64,000 nucleotides of DNA, from NCBI RefSeq assembly GCF_900105065.1, contig NZ_LT629749.1, positions 4,526,001-4,590,000 of the forward strand. Direction: 5' to 3'. The notes under the pieces are model-generated. The model ran no database searches. It saw only the letters and a program-made list of their open reading frames with translations, and was not told the DNA's origin. Below, one piece after another: positions 32,347 to 41,028 of this stretch; the stretch's first letter is position 1, and each line of letters starts with the position of its first letter. Position numbers and translations under genes: made by a program. Source of the DNA: Friedmanniella luteola (GTDB lineage Bacteria; Actinomycetota; Actinomycetes; Propionibacteriales; Propionibacteriaceae).

Positions 32347-34151
32347 GCGCGGCGAGCACCGACGCGGCCGGCGAGGTCACGCACGACGTCGTGGTCGTGG
32401 GCGCGGGCGTCGCCGGGGCCCTGGTGGCCAAGCGGCTGACCCGCTCCGGTCTGCGGGTGCTGCTGCTGGAGGCCGGCCCGGCCACCGCGTCCACCTTCGA
32501 CGGCTACCTGCGCCACCTCGAGACCTTCTTCGAGACCAGCAACAAGGGCCCGGAGTCCCCCTGGCCGACCGCGCTGGGCGCGCCGCAGCCGGACACCCAC
32601 GACGTCAGGTCCGGCGACGGCTACTTCGTCCAGCAGGGACCCCACCCGTACGGCAGCACGTACACCCGGCTGCAGGGGGGCTCGACGCTGCACTGGCTGG
32701 GCGTCGCTCTGCGGATGCTGCCCGAGGACTTCGCCATGCGGACCCGCTACGGCGTCGGCCGCGACTGGCCGCTGGACTACGCGACCCTCGAGCCCTACTA
32801 CCGGCAGGCGGAGAACGAGCTCGGCGTCGCCGCCGACGTCGCGGACCAGGCGCACCTCGGCGTCGAGTTCGCCGACGGCTACGACTACCCGATGGAGCGG
32901 GTGCCGCCCAGCTACTCCGACCAGATGTGGGCCGGCGCGGTCGACGGCATGGAGGTGACGGTCGGCGACTCCGCGATCCCGCTCAAGATCCGCAGCTACC
33001 CCGCCGCCCGCAACTCCGTCCCGCGCGGGGACTACGAGCCGGTGGGGGCGGTCGACGAGCGCGCCGACGGCCAGGCGCTGGCCCGCGACCTCGGCCAGCG
33101 CTGCGCCGGCAACACCGCGTGCACCCCCATCTGCCCCATCCAGGCCAAGTACAACGCGAACAAGTCCCTCGCCCAGGCCGACCGGGACCACCTGGAGATC
33201 CGCGCGCAGGCGGTCGCCTCGAAGATCCTGGTCGACCCGGTCACCGGCGCGGTCACGGGCGTGGAGTACCAGCGCTACGACGACCCGTCCTCGGCCCGGC
33301 ACCAGGTGCAGGTGGCCCGCGGCCGCTCCTACGTGCTCGCCGCCCACGCGATCGAGAACGCCAAGCTGCTGCTGGCCTCGGGGCTGGCCGGGCGCAGCGG
33401 GATGCTGGGCCGCAACCTCATGGACCACCCCTCCATCTACGGCTGGGGGCTGGCCCCGCAGCCGATCGGCTCCTTCCGCGGGCCGCTGTCCACCTCCGGC
33501 ATCGACGACCTCCGCGGCGGACCCTTCCGCGCCCGGCAGGCGGCGTTCCGGGTCGACGTCGGCAACGACGGCTGGCGGGCCACCACCGGCGCCCCGGACA
33601 CCACCGTCGCCGAGGCGGTCACGCACGGGAAGCTGCACGGCGCCGCGCTGCGGGAGCACCTGACCTCCGTGCTGCGACGCCAGGTCCGGTTCTCCCTCAA
33701 CGTCGAGCAGCTGCCCTCCCCCAGCAACCGGATCACCGTCGACCCGGCGCACGTGGACGGCTTCGGCAACCCGCGGCCGGTGATCTCCTACGACATCGAC
33801 GAGTACACCCTCGCCGGCATGGCGGCGGCGCACCGCACCTACCAGGCGGTGTTCGAGCGGGCCGGGATCGAGGACTGCTCGGACCCGGAGACCGGCGTGT
33901 GGTTCCCGTCGGTCGCCTACGAGGGGCAGGAGTTCCGCTACCACGGGATGGGCCACTTCGCGGGCACCCACGTGATGGGCGACGACCCCACCAACTCGGT
34001 GGTCGACGCCGACCAGCGCAGCTGGGAGCACCCGAACCTGTTCGTGCTCGGCTCGGGGAGCTTCCCGACCATGGGCACCTCCAACCCCACGCTGACCCTG
34101 GCCGCTCTCGCCCTCCGGGCCGCCGACCGCCTGACGACGGAGCTGCGATGA
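32343..34151 (+). CDS. GMC-family FAD dehydrogenase with Fe-S motif, copy 1
   Basis: A 602-residue flavoprotein. FAD binding begins with 'DVVVVGAGVAGALVAKRL'. Cys254, Cys260 and Cys264 (C-x5-C-x3-C-P-I) sit in a segment like the 3Fe-4S site of bacterial FAD-glucose, gluconate and fructose dehydrogenases. 'GTHVMG' holds the catalytic His, and 'MGTSNPTLTLAALALRAA' holds the Asn and the FAD-closing helix. It should oxidise a sugar or polyol and pass electrons through the Fe-S centre. GTG start overlaps the small-subunit stop. The usual cytochrome c subunit is absent from the cluster. Confidence 0.82.
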   Translation: MSAASTDAAGEVTHDVVVVGAGVAGALVAKRLTRSGLRVLLLEAGPATASTFDGYLRHLETFFETSNKGPESPWPTALGAPQPDTHDVRSGDGYFVQQGPHPYGSTYTRLQGGSTLHWLGVALRMLPEDFAMRTRYGVGRDWPLDYATLEPYYRQAENELGVAADVADQAHLGVEFADGYDYPMERVPPSYSDQMWAGAVDGMEVTVGDSAIPLKIRSYPAARNSVPRGDYEPVGAVDERADGQALARDLGQRCAGNTACTPICPIQAKYNANKSLAQADRDHLEIRAQAVASKILVDPVTGAVTGVEYQRYDDPSSARHQVQVARGRSYVLAAHAIENAKLLLASGLAGRSGMLGRNLMDHPSIYGWGLAPQPIGSFRGPLSTSGIDDLRGGPFRARQAAFRVDVGNDGWRATTGAPDTTVAEAVTHGKLHGAALREHLTSVLRRQVRFSLNVEQLPSPSNRITVDPAHVDGFGNPRPVISYDIDEYTLAGMAAAHRTYQAVFERAGIEDCSDPETGVWFPSVAYEGQEFRYHGMGHFAGTHVMGDDPTNSVVDADQRSWEHPNLFVLGSGSFPTMGTSNPTLTLAALALRAADRLTTELR

Positions 34152-34299
34152 GCGGAGCACAGGGTCGCGCTCCGCGCTCCGGGGTGCTGAGCTCCGCCCG
34201 GTCTCACTCGTTCGTCACGATCCCGGACGACGACGGACTGCGTCGGCCCAGCCGAGCAGGTCGCCCGCAATCCCTCCGCACTCCCGAGAGGCTCCGCTC

Positions 34300-35373
34300 A
34301 TGACCAGCACCGACACCGAGACGGAGCCCCGCACGCGGATGACCACCGAGCGGCTCCACGAGATGCTCGAGGCGGCGGTCCAGCTGGAGCTGGCGACGAT
34401 CCCGCCCTACCTCTGCGCGCTGTACTCCATCCACCCGGGCACCAACACCGAGGCCGCGCTGGTGATCCGCTCGGTGGTGGTCGAGGAGATGCTCCACATG
34501 GTGCTCTCGGCCAACGTGCTGAACGCGATCGGCGGCCGTCCGCGGGTCTCCGGGGCGGACCACGCGCCGCACTACCCGCACGAGCTGCCCGACGGCGTCG
34601 TCGTCGACCTGCTGCCGTTCTCGGCGGCGGCGATCGAGGAGTTCCTGACCGTCGAGAACCCCGAGTACACCCCGGAGCCCGCGGCCGTCGACGCCGCGGT
34701 CGCCGACCAGCGCCCCGGCCTGCACACCTCGGCCGCCGTCCGCGTCGCCACGGGCCCGACGACCATCGGCGCGTTCTACGACGAGATCGTGGCCGGCCTG
34801 AAGGAGGTCGCGGCCGAGATCGGGGAGGACGCCCTGTTCTGCGGCGACCCGGCCCGGCAGGTCGACCGTGACTACTACTACGCGGGCGGCGGCGGCGCGA
34901 TCACCGTCACCGACCTCGCGTCGGCCTGCGCCGCGCTCGCGGAGGTGGTCGAGCAGGGTGAGGGCGAGATGACCTCGCCCTACGACGGCGACGGCGACCT
35001 GGCGCACTACTACCGGTTCCAGCAGGTGAAGTACAACCGCAGCTACCGGCCCGAGGACGCGGTCGGGCTGCCCACCGGACCCGAGGTCGGGGTCGACTTC
35101 ACGGCGGCCTACCCGATGCTGCCCAACCCGAAGCTGGCCGACCTCACCGACCCGGCGCTGCGCAGCGCCGGCGAGACCGCCAACCGGATGTGGTCGCGGC
35201 TGCTGGTCCAGATCGACGAGGCCTTCGACGGCCGGCCGGAGCTGCTGCTGCCCGCCGTCCACACGATGTTCAAGCTCCGCGACGCGATGCTCGTGCTGCT
35301 GGCCAACCCGCTGCCCGGGCACGACGGCTACCACGCCGGACCGACCTTCGAGTGGCTGGACCCGACGCCGTGA
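34300..35373 (+). CDS. VioB/iminophenyl-pyruvate-dimer-synthase-type ferritin-like protein, copy 1
   Basis: A 357-residue protein of the ferritin-like family PF12902, known from the C-terminal part of VioB and related chromopyrrolate synthases. Helix 1 has 'AVQLELATIPPYLCALYSI', helix 2 has 'VVVEEMLHMVLSANVLNAIGG' with an E-E-x-x-H metal motif, and a later 'VEQGEGEM' and 'DLAHYYRFQQ' supply further Glu/His. A diiron or heme-linked oxidase is possible. No tryptophan-oxidase or other indolocarbazole gene is near, so violacein-like chemistry is not supported. It lies between two GMC genes, 70 bases from the next. Confidence 0.75.
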   Translation: MTSTDTETEPRTRMTTERLHEMLEAAVQLELATIPPYLCALYSIHPGTNTEAALVIRSVVVEEMLHMVLSANVLNAIGGRPRVSGADHAPHYPHELPDGVVVDLLPFSAAAIEEFLTVENPEYTPEPAAVDAAVADQRPGLHTSAAVRVATGPTTIGAFYDEIVAGLKEVAAEIGEDALFCGDPARQVDRDYYYAGGGGAITVTDLASACAALAEVVEQGEGEMTSPYDGDGDLAHYYRFQQVKYNRSYRPEDAVGLPTGPEVGVDFTAAYPMLPNPKLADLTDPALRSAGETANRMWSRLLVQIDEAFDGRPELLLPAVHTMFKLRDAMLVLLANPLPGHDGYHAGPTFEWLDPTP

Positions 35374-35443
35374 CCGCGCCCCACCGGCCCGCCGACCCCG
35401 CCCGGCTCGACCTCCCCCACCGCAGAGATCACGAGGCACGCCA

Positions 35444-37312
35444 GTGACGTTCCCCATCGGCGCCACGAAGCGCACCAGCCACCAGACCGCGTCGGAGACG
35501 CTGTACGACGCCCTCGTCGTCGGCGGCGGGGTGACCGGGTCGATCATCGCGAACCAGCTGAGCCGGGCGGGCCAGCGGGTGCTGGTCGTCGAGGCGGGGA
35601 TCGGCCAGGACCACTCGCTGCAGGGCTACGAGGGCTACCTCGACCGCTTCTACACCGCCGCCAGCAAGGACAACCAGTCGCCGTACCCCGGCAACGCGAA
35701 CGCGCCGATGCCCCGCAGCACCGACGCGAAGCGCATCCGGCCCGGGGAGCCCGACGCGTCCGGCTACCTCGTGCAGAACGGCCCCTTCTCCAGCGACACC
35801 ACCTACACGCGGGTGCTCGGCGGCACGACGATGCACTGGGAGGGCAAGACCCCGCGGATGCTGCCGGAGGACTTCCGGATGCACAGCACCTTCGGCGTCG
35901 GGCGGGACTGGCCGCTGAGCTACGACGACCTGTCCTCGGACTACATCGAGGCCGAGCGCGAGCTGGGCGTGGCCGCCGACGTCGAGCACCAGACGCTCTT
36001 CGGGGCCACCTTCCCGCCCGGGTACGTGTTCCCGATGCAGGAGCTGCCGACCAGCTACCTCGACCAGGTGGTGGGCCGCGGCATCGACGGCACCTGCGTG
36101 GAGGTGGCCGGGACGTCCGTCGAGCTGAGCGTGCGGGCGTTCCCCCAGGCGCGCAACGGCATCCCCAACCCGGCGTACGACGGCGGCCGCGGCTTCGTCC
36201 CCGTCGGCGCCGTCAGCACCAGCCAGGTGGAGGAGGGGCAGCGCTGCCAGGGCAACATCAACTGCGTCCCGCTGTGCCCGGTGCAGGCGAAGTACAACGC
36301 CGGCAAGACCCTGGCCAAGGCGCTGGAGACCGGCCGGGTGGACCTGCTGGCCCAGACCGTCGCCTCCCGGGTGGTGGTCGACCCCGAGACCGGCCGGGTG
36401 AGCGGCGTCGAGGTCAAGGCCTACGCCGACCCCGACTCCCCCGAGCACACCTGCTGGACCCTGCGCGGCCGGGTGGTCGTGCTCGCCGCCAACGCCATCG
36501 AGAACCCGCGGCTGATGCTCGCCTCCGGGCTGCCGAGCAGCAGCGGGCTGATGGGGCGCAACCTCATGGACCACGCCTACCTGCTGAACTGGGCGCTGCT
36601 GCCCGAGATCGCCGGCACCTACCGCGGCACCGTGTGCACGAGCGGGATCATCGACCTGCGGGCCGGCGACTTCCGCCGCCAGCAGGCCGGGTTCGCCGTG
36701 GACATCCACAACGACGGCTGGGGCTGGGCGACCGGATCGCCGTACAGCGACCTGATCTCGATGGTGGACGACGAGAACCTCTTCGGGGCCGGCCTGCGCA
36801 ACGCCCTGCCCGAGCGGCTCAGCCGCCAGCTGCTGCTCGCGACCATGATCGACGTGCTGCCCGACCCCAGCAACCGGGTGTCGGTCGACCCGCGCTACAC
36901 CGACCAGCTCGGTAACATGCGCCCGGTCATCTCCTTCACCGTGCCGGAGTACTCGATGCGCGGGGCGGCGTACGCCCGCCAGCTCGCGCGGCAGGTCTTC
37001 CAGCGGCTGGGGGCGTCCGACCACACCCACTACGACCCGGACGACCCGGCCTACGTGACCTACGAGGGTGAGGGGTACGTCATCCACGGCGGCAACCACC
37101 TGGGCGGCACCCACGTCATGGGCACGTCCCCGAGCAACTCCGTGGTGGACCACCACCAGCGCTCCTGGGACCACCCGAACCTGTACCTCGCCGGCGGCGG
37201 CAGCATGCCGAGCATCGGCACCTCGAACGTGACCCTGACCATGGCCGCGCTGTGCTTCCGCACCGCCCGGCACATCCTCCACCAGCTGCGCGGGGAGACG
37301 TCGGCGCACTGA
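35444..37312 (+). CDS. GMC-family FAD dehydrogenase with Fe-S motif, copy 2
   Basis: A 622-residue paralogue of the 32343 gene product, with the same layout. The FAD loop is 'DALVVGGGVTGSIIANQL'; Cys268, Cys274 and Cys278 (C-x5-C-x3-C-P) form the Fe-S motif; 'GTHVMG' and 'IGTSNVTLTMAALCFRTA' make the catalytic C-terminal part. The sequence is clearly diverged from copy 1, so the duplication is old and the two may act on different substrates or as a heteromer. GTG start with GAGGCACGCCA upstream. Followed 33 bases later by the second ferritin-like gene. Confidence 0.82.
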   Translation: MTFPIGATKRTSHQTASETLYDALVVGGGVTGSIIANQLSRAGQRVLVVEAGIGQDHSLQGYEGYLDRFYTAASKDNQSPYPGNANAPMPRSTDAKRIRPGEPDASGYLVQNGPFSSDTTYTRVLGGTTMHWEGKTPRMLPEDFRMHSTFGVGRDWPLSYDDLSSDYIEAERELGVAADVEHQTLFGATFPPGYVFPMQELPTSYLDQVVGRGIDGTCVEVAGTSVELSVRAFPQARNGIPNPAYDGGRGFVPVGAVSTSQVEEGQRCQGNINCVPLCPVQAKYNAGKTLAKALETGRVDLLAQTVASRVVVDPETGRVSGVEVKAYADPDSPEHTCWTLRGRVVVLAANAIENPRLMLASGLPSSSGLMGRNLMDHAYLLNWALLPEIAGTYRGTVCTSGIIDLRAGDFRRQQAGFAVDIHNDGWGWATGSPYSDLISMVDDENLFGAGLRNALPERLSRQLLLATMIDVLPDPSNRVSVDPRYTDQLGNMRPVISFTVPEYSMRGAAYARQLARQVFQRLGASDHTHYDPDDPAYVTYEGEGYVIHGGNHLGGTHVMGTSPSNSVVDHHQRSWDHPNLYLAGGGSMPSIGTSNVTLTMAALCFRTARHILHQLRGETSAH

Positions 37313-37345
37313 GGCCTGTCCCCACCAGCAACGGAAGAAGACGAA

Positions 37346-38419
37346 GTGCGCTCATCCAAGATCACCACCGTCGACCAGCTGCACCAGTACCTGCACGCGG
37401 CGATGCAGCTGGAGCACGCCACCATCCCGCCGTACCTCACCGCGCTCTACTCCATCCGGCCCGGCACCAACTCCGACGCCTACCACGTGCTGCGGGTCAC
37501 CGCCGTCGAGGAGATGCTGCACCTGACGCTGGCGGGGAACCTGCTGAACGCGGTCGGCGGCACGCCCGACCTGACCGCGCCCGGGTTCGTCGCCGACTAC
37601 CCGGCGCACCTGCCCGACGGCGAGGAGGACTTCGAGGTCAACCGCGAGCGCTTCTCCAAGTCGGCGCTGGAGACGTTCCTCAGCATCGAGCGGCCGAGGC
37701 AGGCCCCGAGCGAGGAGAAGCGGCTGGTCGACCGAGGTGCGCACAAGCGCAACCGGCTCGGCGTGGTGCCGGGCGCCCCGGAGATGCAGTTCTACAGCAT
37801 CGGCGAGTTCTACCACGAGATCTGGACGGGCCTGCGGCACCTGCACGCCGAGCTCGGCGAGGCCCTGTTCTGCGGCGATCCCGGGAAGCAGATCACCCCT
37901 GAGTACTTCTACTCCGGGGGCGGGGAGATCGTCTGCGTCACCGACCTCGCCTCGGCCAAGGCGGCGATCGACCTGATCTCAGAACAGGGCGAGGGCTTCG
38001 GCGGCCGGATCTACGACGCCGAGCACGAGCTCGCCCACTACTACCGGTTCCAGCAGCTGGTGCTGGGCCGCTACTACCAGGACGGCGACGAGGCCGGCCA
38101 CCCGACCGGGCCGGAGCTCCTCGTCGACTGGGACGCCGCCTACCCGGTCAAGACCGACGCCCACCTGGCCGACTACCCGGCCGGCTCCGAGCTGCACGAG
38201 GCGGCGGTCGCGTTCAACCGGTCCTACGCCGACTTCCTCGCCCTGCTCACCCGGGCCTTCGCCGGCGAGCCCACGCTGTTCCCCGAGGCGGTCAGCGGGA
38301 TGTTCCGGCTGCGGGACCTGATGACCCAGCTGATGCACCACCCGATCCCCGGGCAGCACGGCCTGAACGCCGCCCCCACCTTCGAGATGCCGGTCCGCGT
38401 CGCGGAGGCGGTCGCGTGA
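37346..38419 (+). CDS. VioB-type ferritin-like protein, copy 2
   Basis: A 357-residue paralogue of the 34300 product. Conserved elements are 'AMQLEHATIPPYLTALYSI', 'AVEEMLHLTLAGNLLNAVGG' (E-E-x-x-H), 'ISEQGEGFGG' and 'HELAHYYRFQQLVLG'. Its length equals that of copy 1 although the middle has diverged. GTG start preceded by GGAAGAAG. The stop overlaps the next small-subunit gene (GTGA), so this module has the order GMC-ferritin-small subunit, while module 1 is small subunit-GMC-ferritin. Confidence 0.75.
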   Translation: MRSSKITTVDQLHQYLHAAMQLEHATIPPYLTALYSIRPGTNSDAYHVLRVTAVEEMLHLTLAGNLLNAVGGTPDLTAPGFVADYPAHLPDGEEDFEVNRERFSKSALETFLSIERPRQAPSEEKRLVDRGAHKRNRLGVVPGAPEMQFYSIGEFYHEIWTGLRHLHAELGEALFCGDPGKQITPEYFYSGGGEIVCVTDLASAKAAIDLISEQGEGFGGRIYDAEHELAHYYRFQQLVLGRYYQDGDEAGHPTGPELLVDWDAAYPVKTDAHLADYPAGSELHEAAVAFNRSYADFLALLTRAFAGEPTLFPEAVSGMFRLRDLMTQLMHHPIPGQHGLNAAPTFEMPVRVAEAVA

Positions 38420-38994
38420 CCAGCGTCGTCAACCGCTCCGCCGCCGGCGCGGCCCCCGCCGACGACCGCACCAGCGCCGGCACGAGCGACACGGCGGGCC
38501 CGACCACGCCGGCCGCGGGTGCGCCCACCCGGCTCGACCGGTTCCTCGCCTTCTCCGTCGAGGCGACGGCCTTCACCCGCTACGAGCTGGTCGGGACCGG
38601 CCAGGCCGAGGCCTACCTGGCCGCCGTCGACGGGGTCGTGGGTCCCGCGCTGGTCGACGACCTGCTGGACCGGTACGACCTCGTGCTCGCCCGCGCCGCC
38701 GCCGGTGAGGCGGGGACCAGCGCCCTGCTGCGCCGCCACCTCCTCGGCGACGCCCGGCTCGGCCCGGTCGCGCGCAACCTGGCCAAGATGTGGTTCGTCG
38801 GGACCTGGTACGAGCTCCCCCGCACCTGGACCGAGGCCTACCCGCTCCAGACCCGGAACGAGACCTTCGTGGTGTCGGCCGGCGCCTACGTCGAGGGCCT
38901 GCTCTGGCCGGCGATCGGCGCCAACCCGCCCGGGGCCAAGCCGCCCGGCTTCGGGTCGTGGAGCCAGCCACCCCGGATCCCCGCGCCCCGATGA
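38416..38994 (+). CDS. FAD-SLDH-type dehydrogenase small subunit, copy 2
   Basis: A 192-residue protein with a 45-residue Ala/Thr-rich low-complexity N-terminus, followed by the family core: 'LAFSVEATAFTRYELVGTGQAEAYLAAV' and 'GPVARNLAKMWFVGTWYELP', then 'FVVSAGAYVEGLLWPAIGA'. There is no twin-arginine or other signal sequence. It probably pairs with the GMC protein encoded just upstream. GTG start overlaps the ferritin-like stop. Its own stop overlaps a tiny 21-codon frame that leads into the next gene. Confidence 0.75.
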   Translation: MTSVVNRSAAGAAPADDRTSAGTSDTAGPTTPAAGAPTRLDRFLAFSVEATAFTRYELVGTGQAEAYLAAVDGVVGPALVDDLLDRYDLVLARAAAGEAGTSALLRRHLLGDARLGPVARNLAKMWFVGTWYELPRTWTEAYPLQTRNETFVVSAGAYVEGLLWPAIGANPPGAKPPGFGSWSQPPRIPAPR

Positions 38995-39056
38995 CCACCG
39001 CACCCGAGCCCCGCCTGCTGCCCGCCCCACCGACGTCGTCCCGGAGGACCCCGTGA
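38991..39056 (+). CDS. Possible 21-residue coupled microORF
   Basis: ATG overlaps the stop of the small-subunit gene (ATGA), and its own stop overlaps the GTG of the next gene (GTGA). It encodes a short Pro/Thr/Arg peptide starting M-T-T-A-P-E-P-R. The 4-base overlaps on both sides fit the coupled style of this operon, but no conserved sequence supports a product. It may only keep ribosomes moving between genes. Confidence 0.3.
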   Translation: MTTAPEPRLLPAPPTSSRRTP

Positions 39057-39964
39057 GCTCACCCGTCTCGTTCGACCGCCAGCACATCCGGCTCGGGGTC
39101 ACCCCGACGCTCTGGTGGAACGACGACTTCCCCAGCATCGACATCGGGGTGTCCTTCGAGCAGTGCGTCAGCGAGATGGCGCTGGCCGGCTTCGAGGGCT
39201 GCAGCGTCGGGCACAAGTACCCCACCGACCCGGCCGTGCTCCGCGCCGCGCTGACCCTGCGCGGCCTCAGCGTGTCGGAGCCGTGGACCAGCACCTACTT
39301 CACGAGCGCCGACATGCGGGCCACGACGGTGCAGCGCTTCCGCGAGACGCTGGAGTTCATCAAGGTTATGGGCGGCACCGACATGGTGGTCGCCGAGCTG
39401 GGCGGCGCCGTCCACCCGCTGCCCGTCGCCGTGTTCGCCAACCGGCCGCTCTGGGACGACCAGCAGTGGGAGGCGCTCTGCGCCGGCCTGGACGAGCTGG
39501 GCGGCATCGCGAACGCCGAGGGCATCCGGATGTCCTACCACCACCACATGGGCACCGGGGTGATGACCCGGGACGAGACGGACCGGCTGATGGCCGGCAC
39601 GAACCCGGAGCTGGTGCACCTGTGCCTGGACACCGGGCACGCCGTCTTCGCCGGCGACGACCCGCTCTCGCTGGCCCGGACCTACGCCGACCGGGTCGGG
39701 CACGTGCACCTCAAGGACGTCCGGCCGGACGTGATCACCACGGTCAGGGAGCAGGGCCTGTCCTTCCAGGAGGCGGTCGAGGCGGGCGTGTTCACGGTGC
39801 CCGGGGACGGGGTGATCGACTTCGTGCCGATCCTGCAGACGCTGGCCGACAGCGACTACCGGGGCTGGTTGGTGGTGGAGGCCGAGCAGGACCCGGCCAA
39901 GGCCCTCCCGCTCGAGTACGCGCTGAAGGCCCGCGCGTACCTGCGCGAGGTGCTCGGGTGGTGA
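39053..39964 (+). CDS. IolE-like TIM-barrel sugar isomerase/inosose dehydratase-like protein
   Basis: A 303-residue xylose-isomerase-like TIM barrel (PF01261). Family marks are 'LGVTPTLWWNDDFPSID' at the start, 'MSYHHHMGTGVMT', 'LCLDTGHAVFAGDDP', 'VGHVHLKDVRPDV' and the C-terminal 'WLVVEAEQDP', which supply the metal-binding Glu, Asp and His residues. The overall pattern is that of 2-keto-myo-inositol dehydratase (IolE). In this operon it could dehydrate or isomerise a keto-sugar or inosose made by the GMC dehydrogenases. GTG at 39053 has GGAGGA 5 bases upstream. Coupled to the next gene by a 4-base overlap. Confidence 0.78.
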   Translation: MSSPVSFDRQHIRLGVTPTLWWNDDFPSIDIGVSFEQCVSEMALAGFEGCSVGHKYPTDPAVLRAALTLRGLSVSEPWTSTYFTSADMRATTVQRFRETLEFIKVMGGTDMVVAELGGAVHPLPVAVFANRPLWDDQQWEALCAGLDELGGIANAEGIRMSYHHHMGTGVMTRDETDRLMAGTNPELVHLCLDTGHAVFAGDDPLSLARTYADRVGHVHLKDVRPDVITTVREQGLSFQEAVEAGVFTVPGDGVIDFVPILQTLADSDYRGWLVVEAEQDPAKALPLEYALKARAYLREVLGW

Positions 39965-40992
39965 CCGGGAGCCCGACGCCGCGGGAGGTGTTCTTCAGCT
40001 TCTTCATGTTCACCGCGGACCTCCACCCGGACGACCGCAGCTACACCGAGGTGATCGCCCGGCACGTCAAGGAGCTGACGGCGCTCGGCTACGACGGCTT
40101 CGACCTGCCGGTCCCGCCGCCGGCCGCGGCGCTCGACCCCGACGCCGAGCTGGCCGGCTACGTCGGGCTGAAGCGGGCGCTGGACGACCTGGGCCTGGGC
40201 GACGTGCGGTTCTCCACCAACGTCGCGGTGACCAGGACCTTCGACCCGTCCTCGCCCTACCGTGAGCAGCGCGACGCGGCCTCGGCCTACCTGCGCTCCC
40301 GGGTGGACATCACCGCCGCGCTCGGCGGCACGCTGATGGCCGGTCCGGTGATCTTCCCGTACAACGTCTACCCGACCACCGACGCCGGGGAGCCGCTCTG
40401 GTCCGACGCGCTCCAGGCCTGGGCCCGGCCGCGCTACGGGTGGGCCCGCGAGGTGCTCGAGCAGCTCGGCGACTACGCCGGGGAGCGGGGCGTCACGATC
40501 GGGATCGAGCCGGTCGACCACTGGGAGCAGGCCGCCTGCAACCTGGTCGGCGACGTCGCCGACTTCCTGGAGGGCTACGACAGCCCGAACGTCGGAGCGT
40601 GCATCGACGGAGCGCACGTGGTGCTGGGGAGCGAGGGTCCGGAGGCGTTCCGCCGGGCGGTCGCGCGGCTGGCGCCGCAGGGCCAGATCAGCACGATCCA
40701 CGTCTCCGCACCGGACCGCGGGCAGCTCGCCGACAGCTGGATCCCCTGGGCCGGTTTCCTGGAGCCGCTGCTGCCGGTGTACGACGGCCCCCTGCTGATC
40801 GAGGTGTTCAACGCGATCCCGGCGTTCGTGAACTCCTTCCGGCTGACCCGGCCCCTGTTCTGGGTGCCCGGACAGGACGAACCCGTCGCCGGGGTCCCCG
40901 ACGCGTACACGGTGGCGGGCGAGGCGGTCGAGCGTCTGCACGCCGAGCTGGTGGCGCTCGGCGACCGGCCCGCCGCCCCCCTCGCCGGCTGA
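39961..40992 (+). CDS. TIM-barrel sugar phosphate isomerase/epimerase-like protein
   Basis: A 343-residue second PF01261 barrel, distantly related to D-tagatose/D-psicose 3-epimerases. It shows 'ALGYDGFDLPVP', 'VTIGIEPVDHWEQ' (first metal Glu), 'VGACIDGAHVVLGSEGPEAF' and 'PLLIEVFN' (last metal Glu). PF01261 proteins in oxidative glycoside-breakdown clusters of other bacteria act on 3-keto sugars, which fits the GMC neighbours. Substrate not assignable. GTG start overlaps the preceding stop. Confidence 0.75.
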   Translation: MTGSPTPREVFFSFFMFTADLHPDDRSYTEVIARHVKELTALGYDGFDLPVPPPAAALDPDAELAGYVGLKRALDDLGLGDVRFSTNVAVTRTFDPSSPYREQRDAASAYLRSRVDITAALGGTLMAGPVIFPYNVYPTTDAGEPLWSDALQAWARPRYGWAREVLEQLGDYAGERGVTIGIEPVDHWEQAACNLVGDVADFLEGYDSPNVGACIDGAHVVLGSEGPEAFRRAVARLAPQGQISTIHVSAPDRGQLADSWIPWAGFLEPLLPVYDGPLLIEVFNAIPAFVNSFRLTRPLFWVPGQDEPVAGVPDAYTVAGEAVERLHAELVALGDRPAAPLAG

Positions 40993-41028
40993 CCGCACCG
41001 ACCACCGCCCCCCCAGGAGAAGAGAACG

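Noticed and set aside
34300..38419. Violacein/indolocarbazole biosynthesis
   Set aside because: Only the ferritin-like part resembles VioB; no tryptophan oxidase, halogenase or P450 partner is present and the proteins are half the length of VioB.
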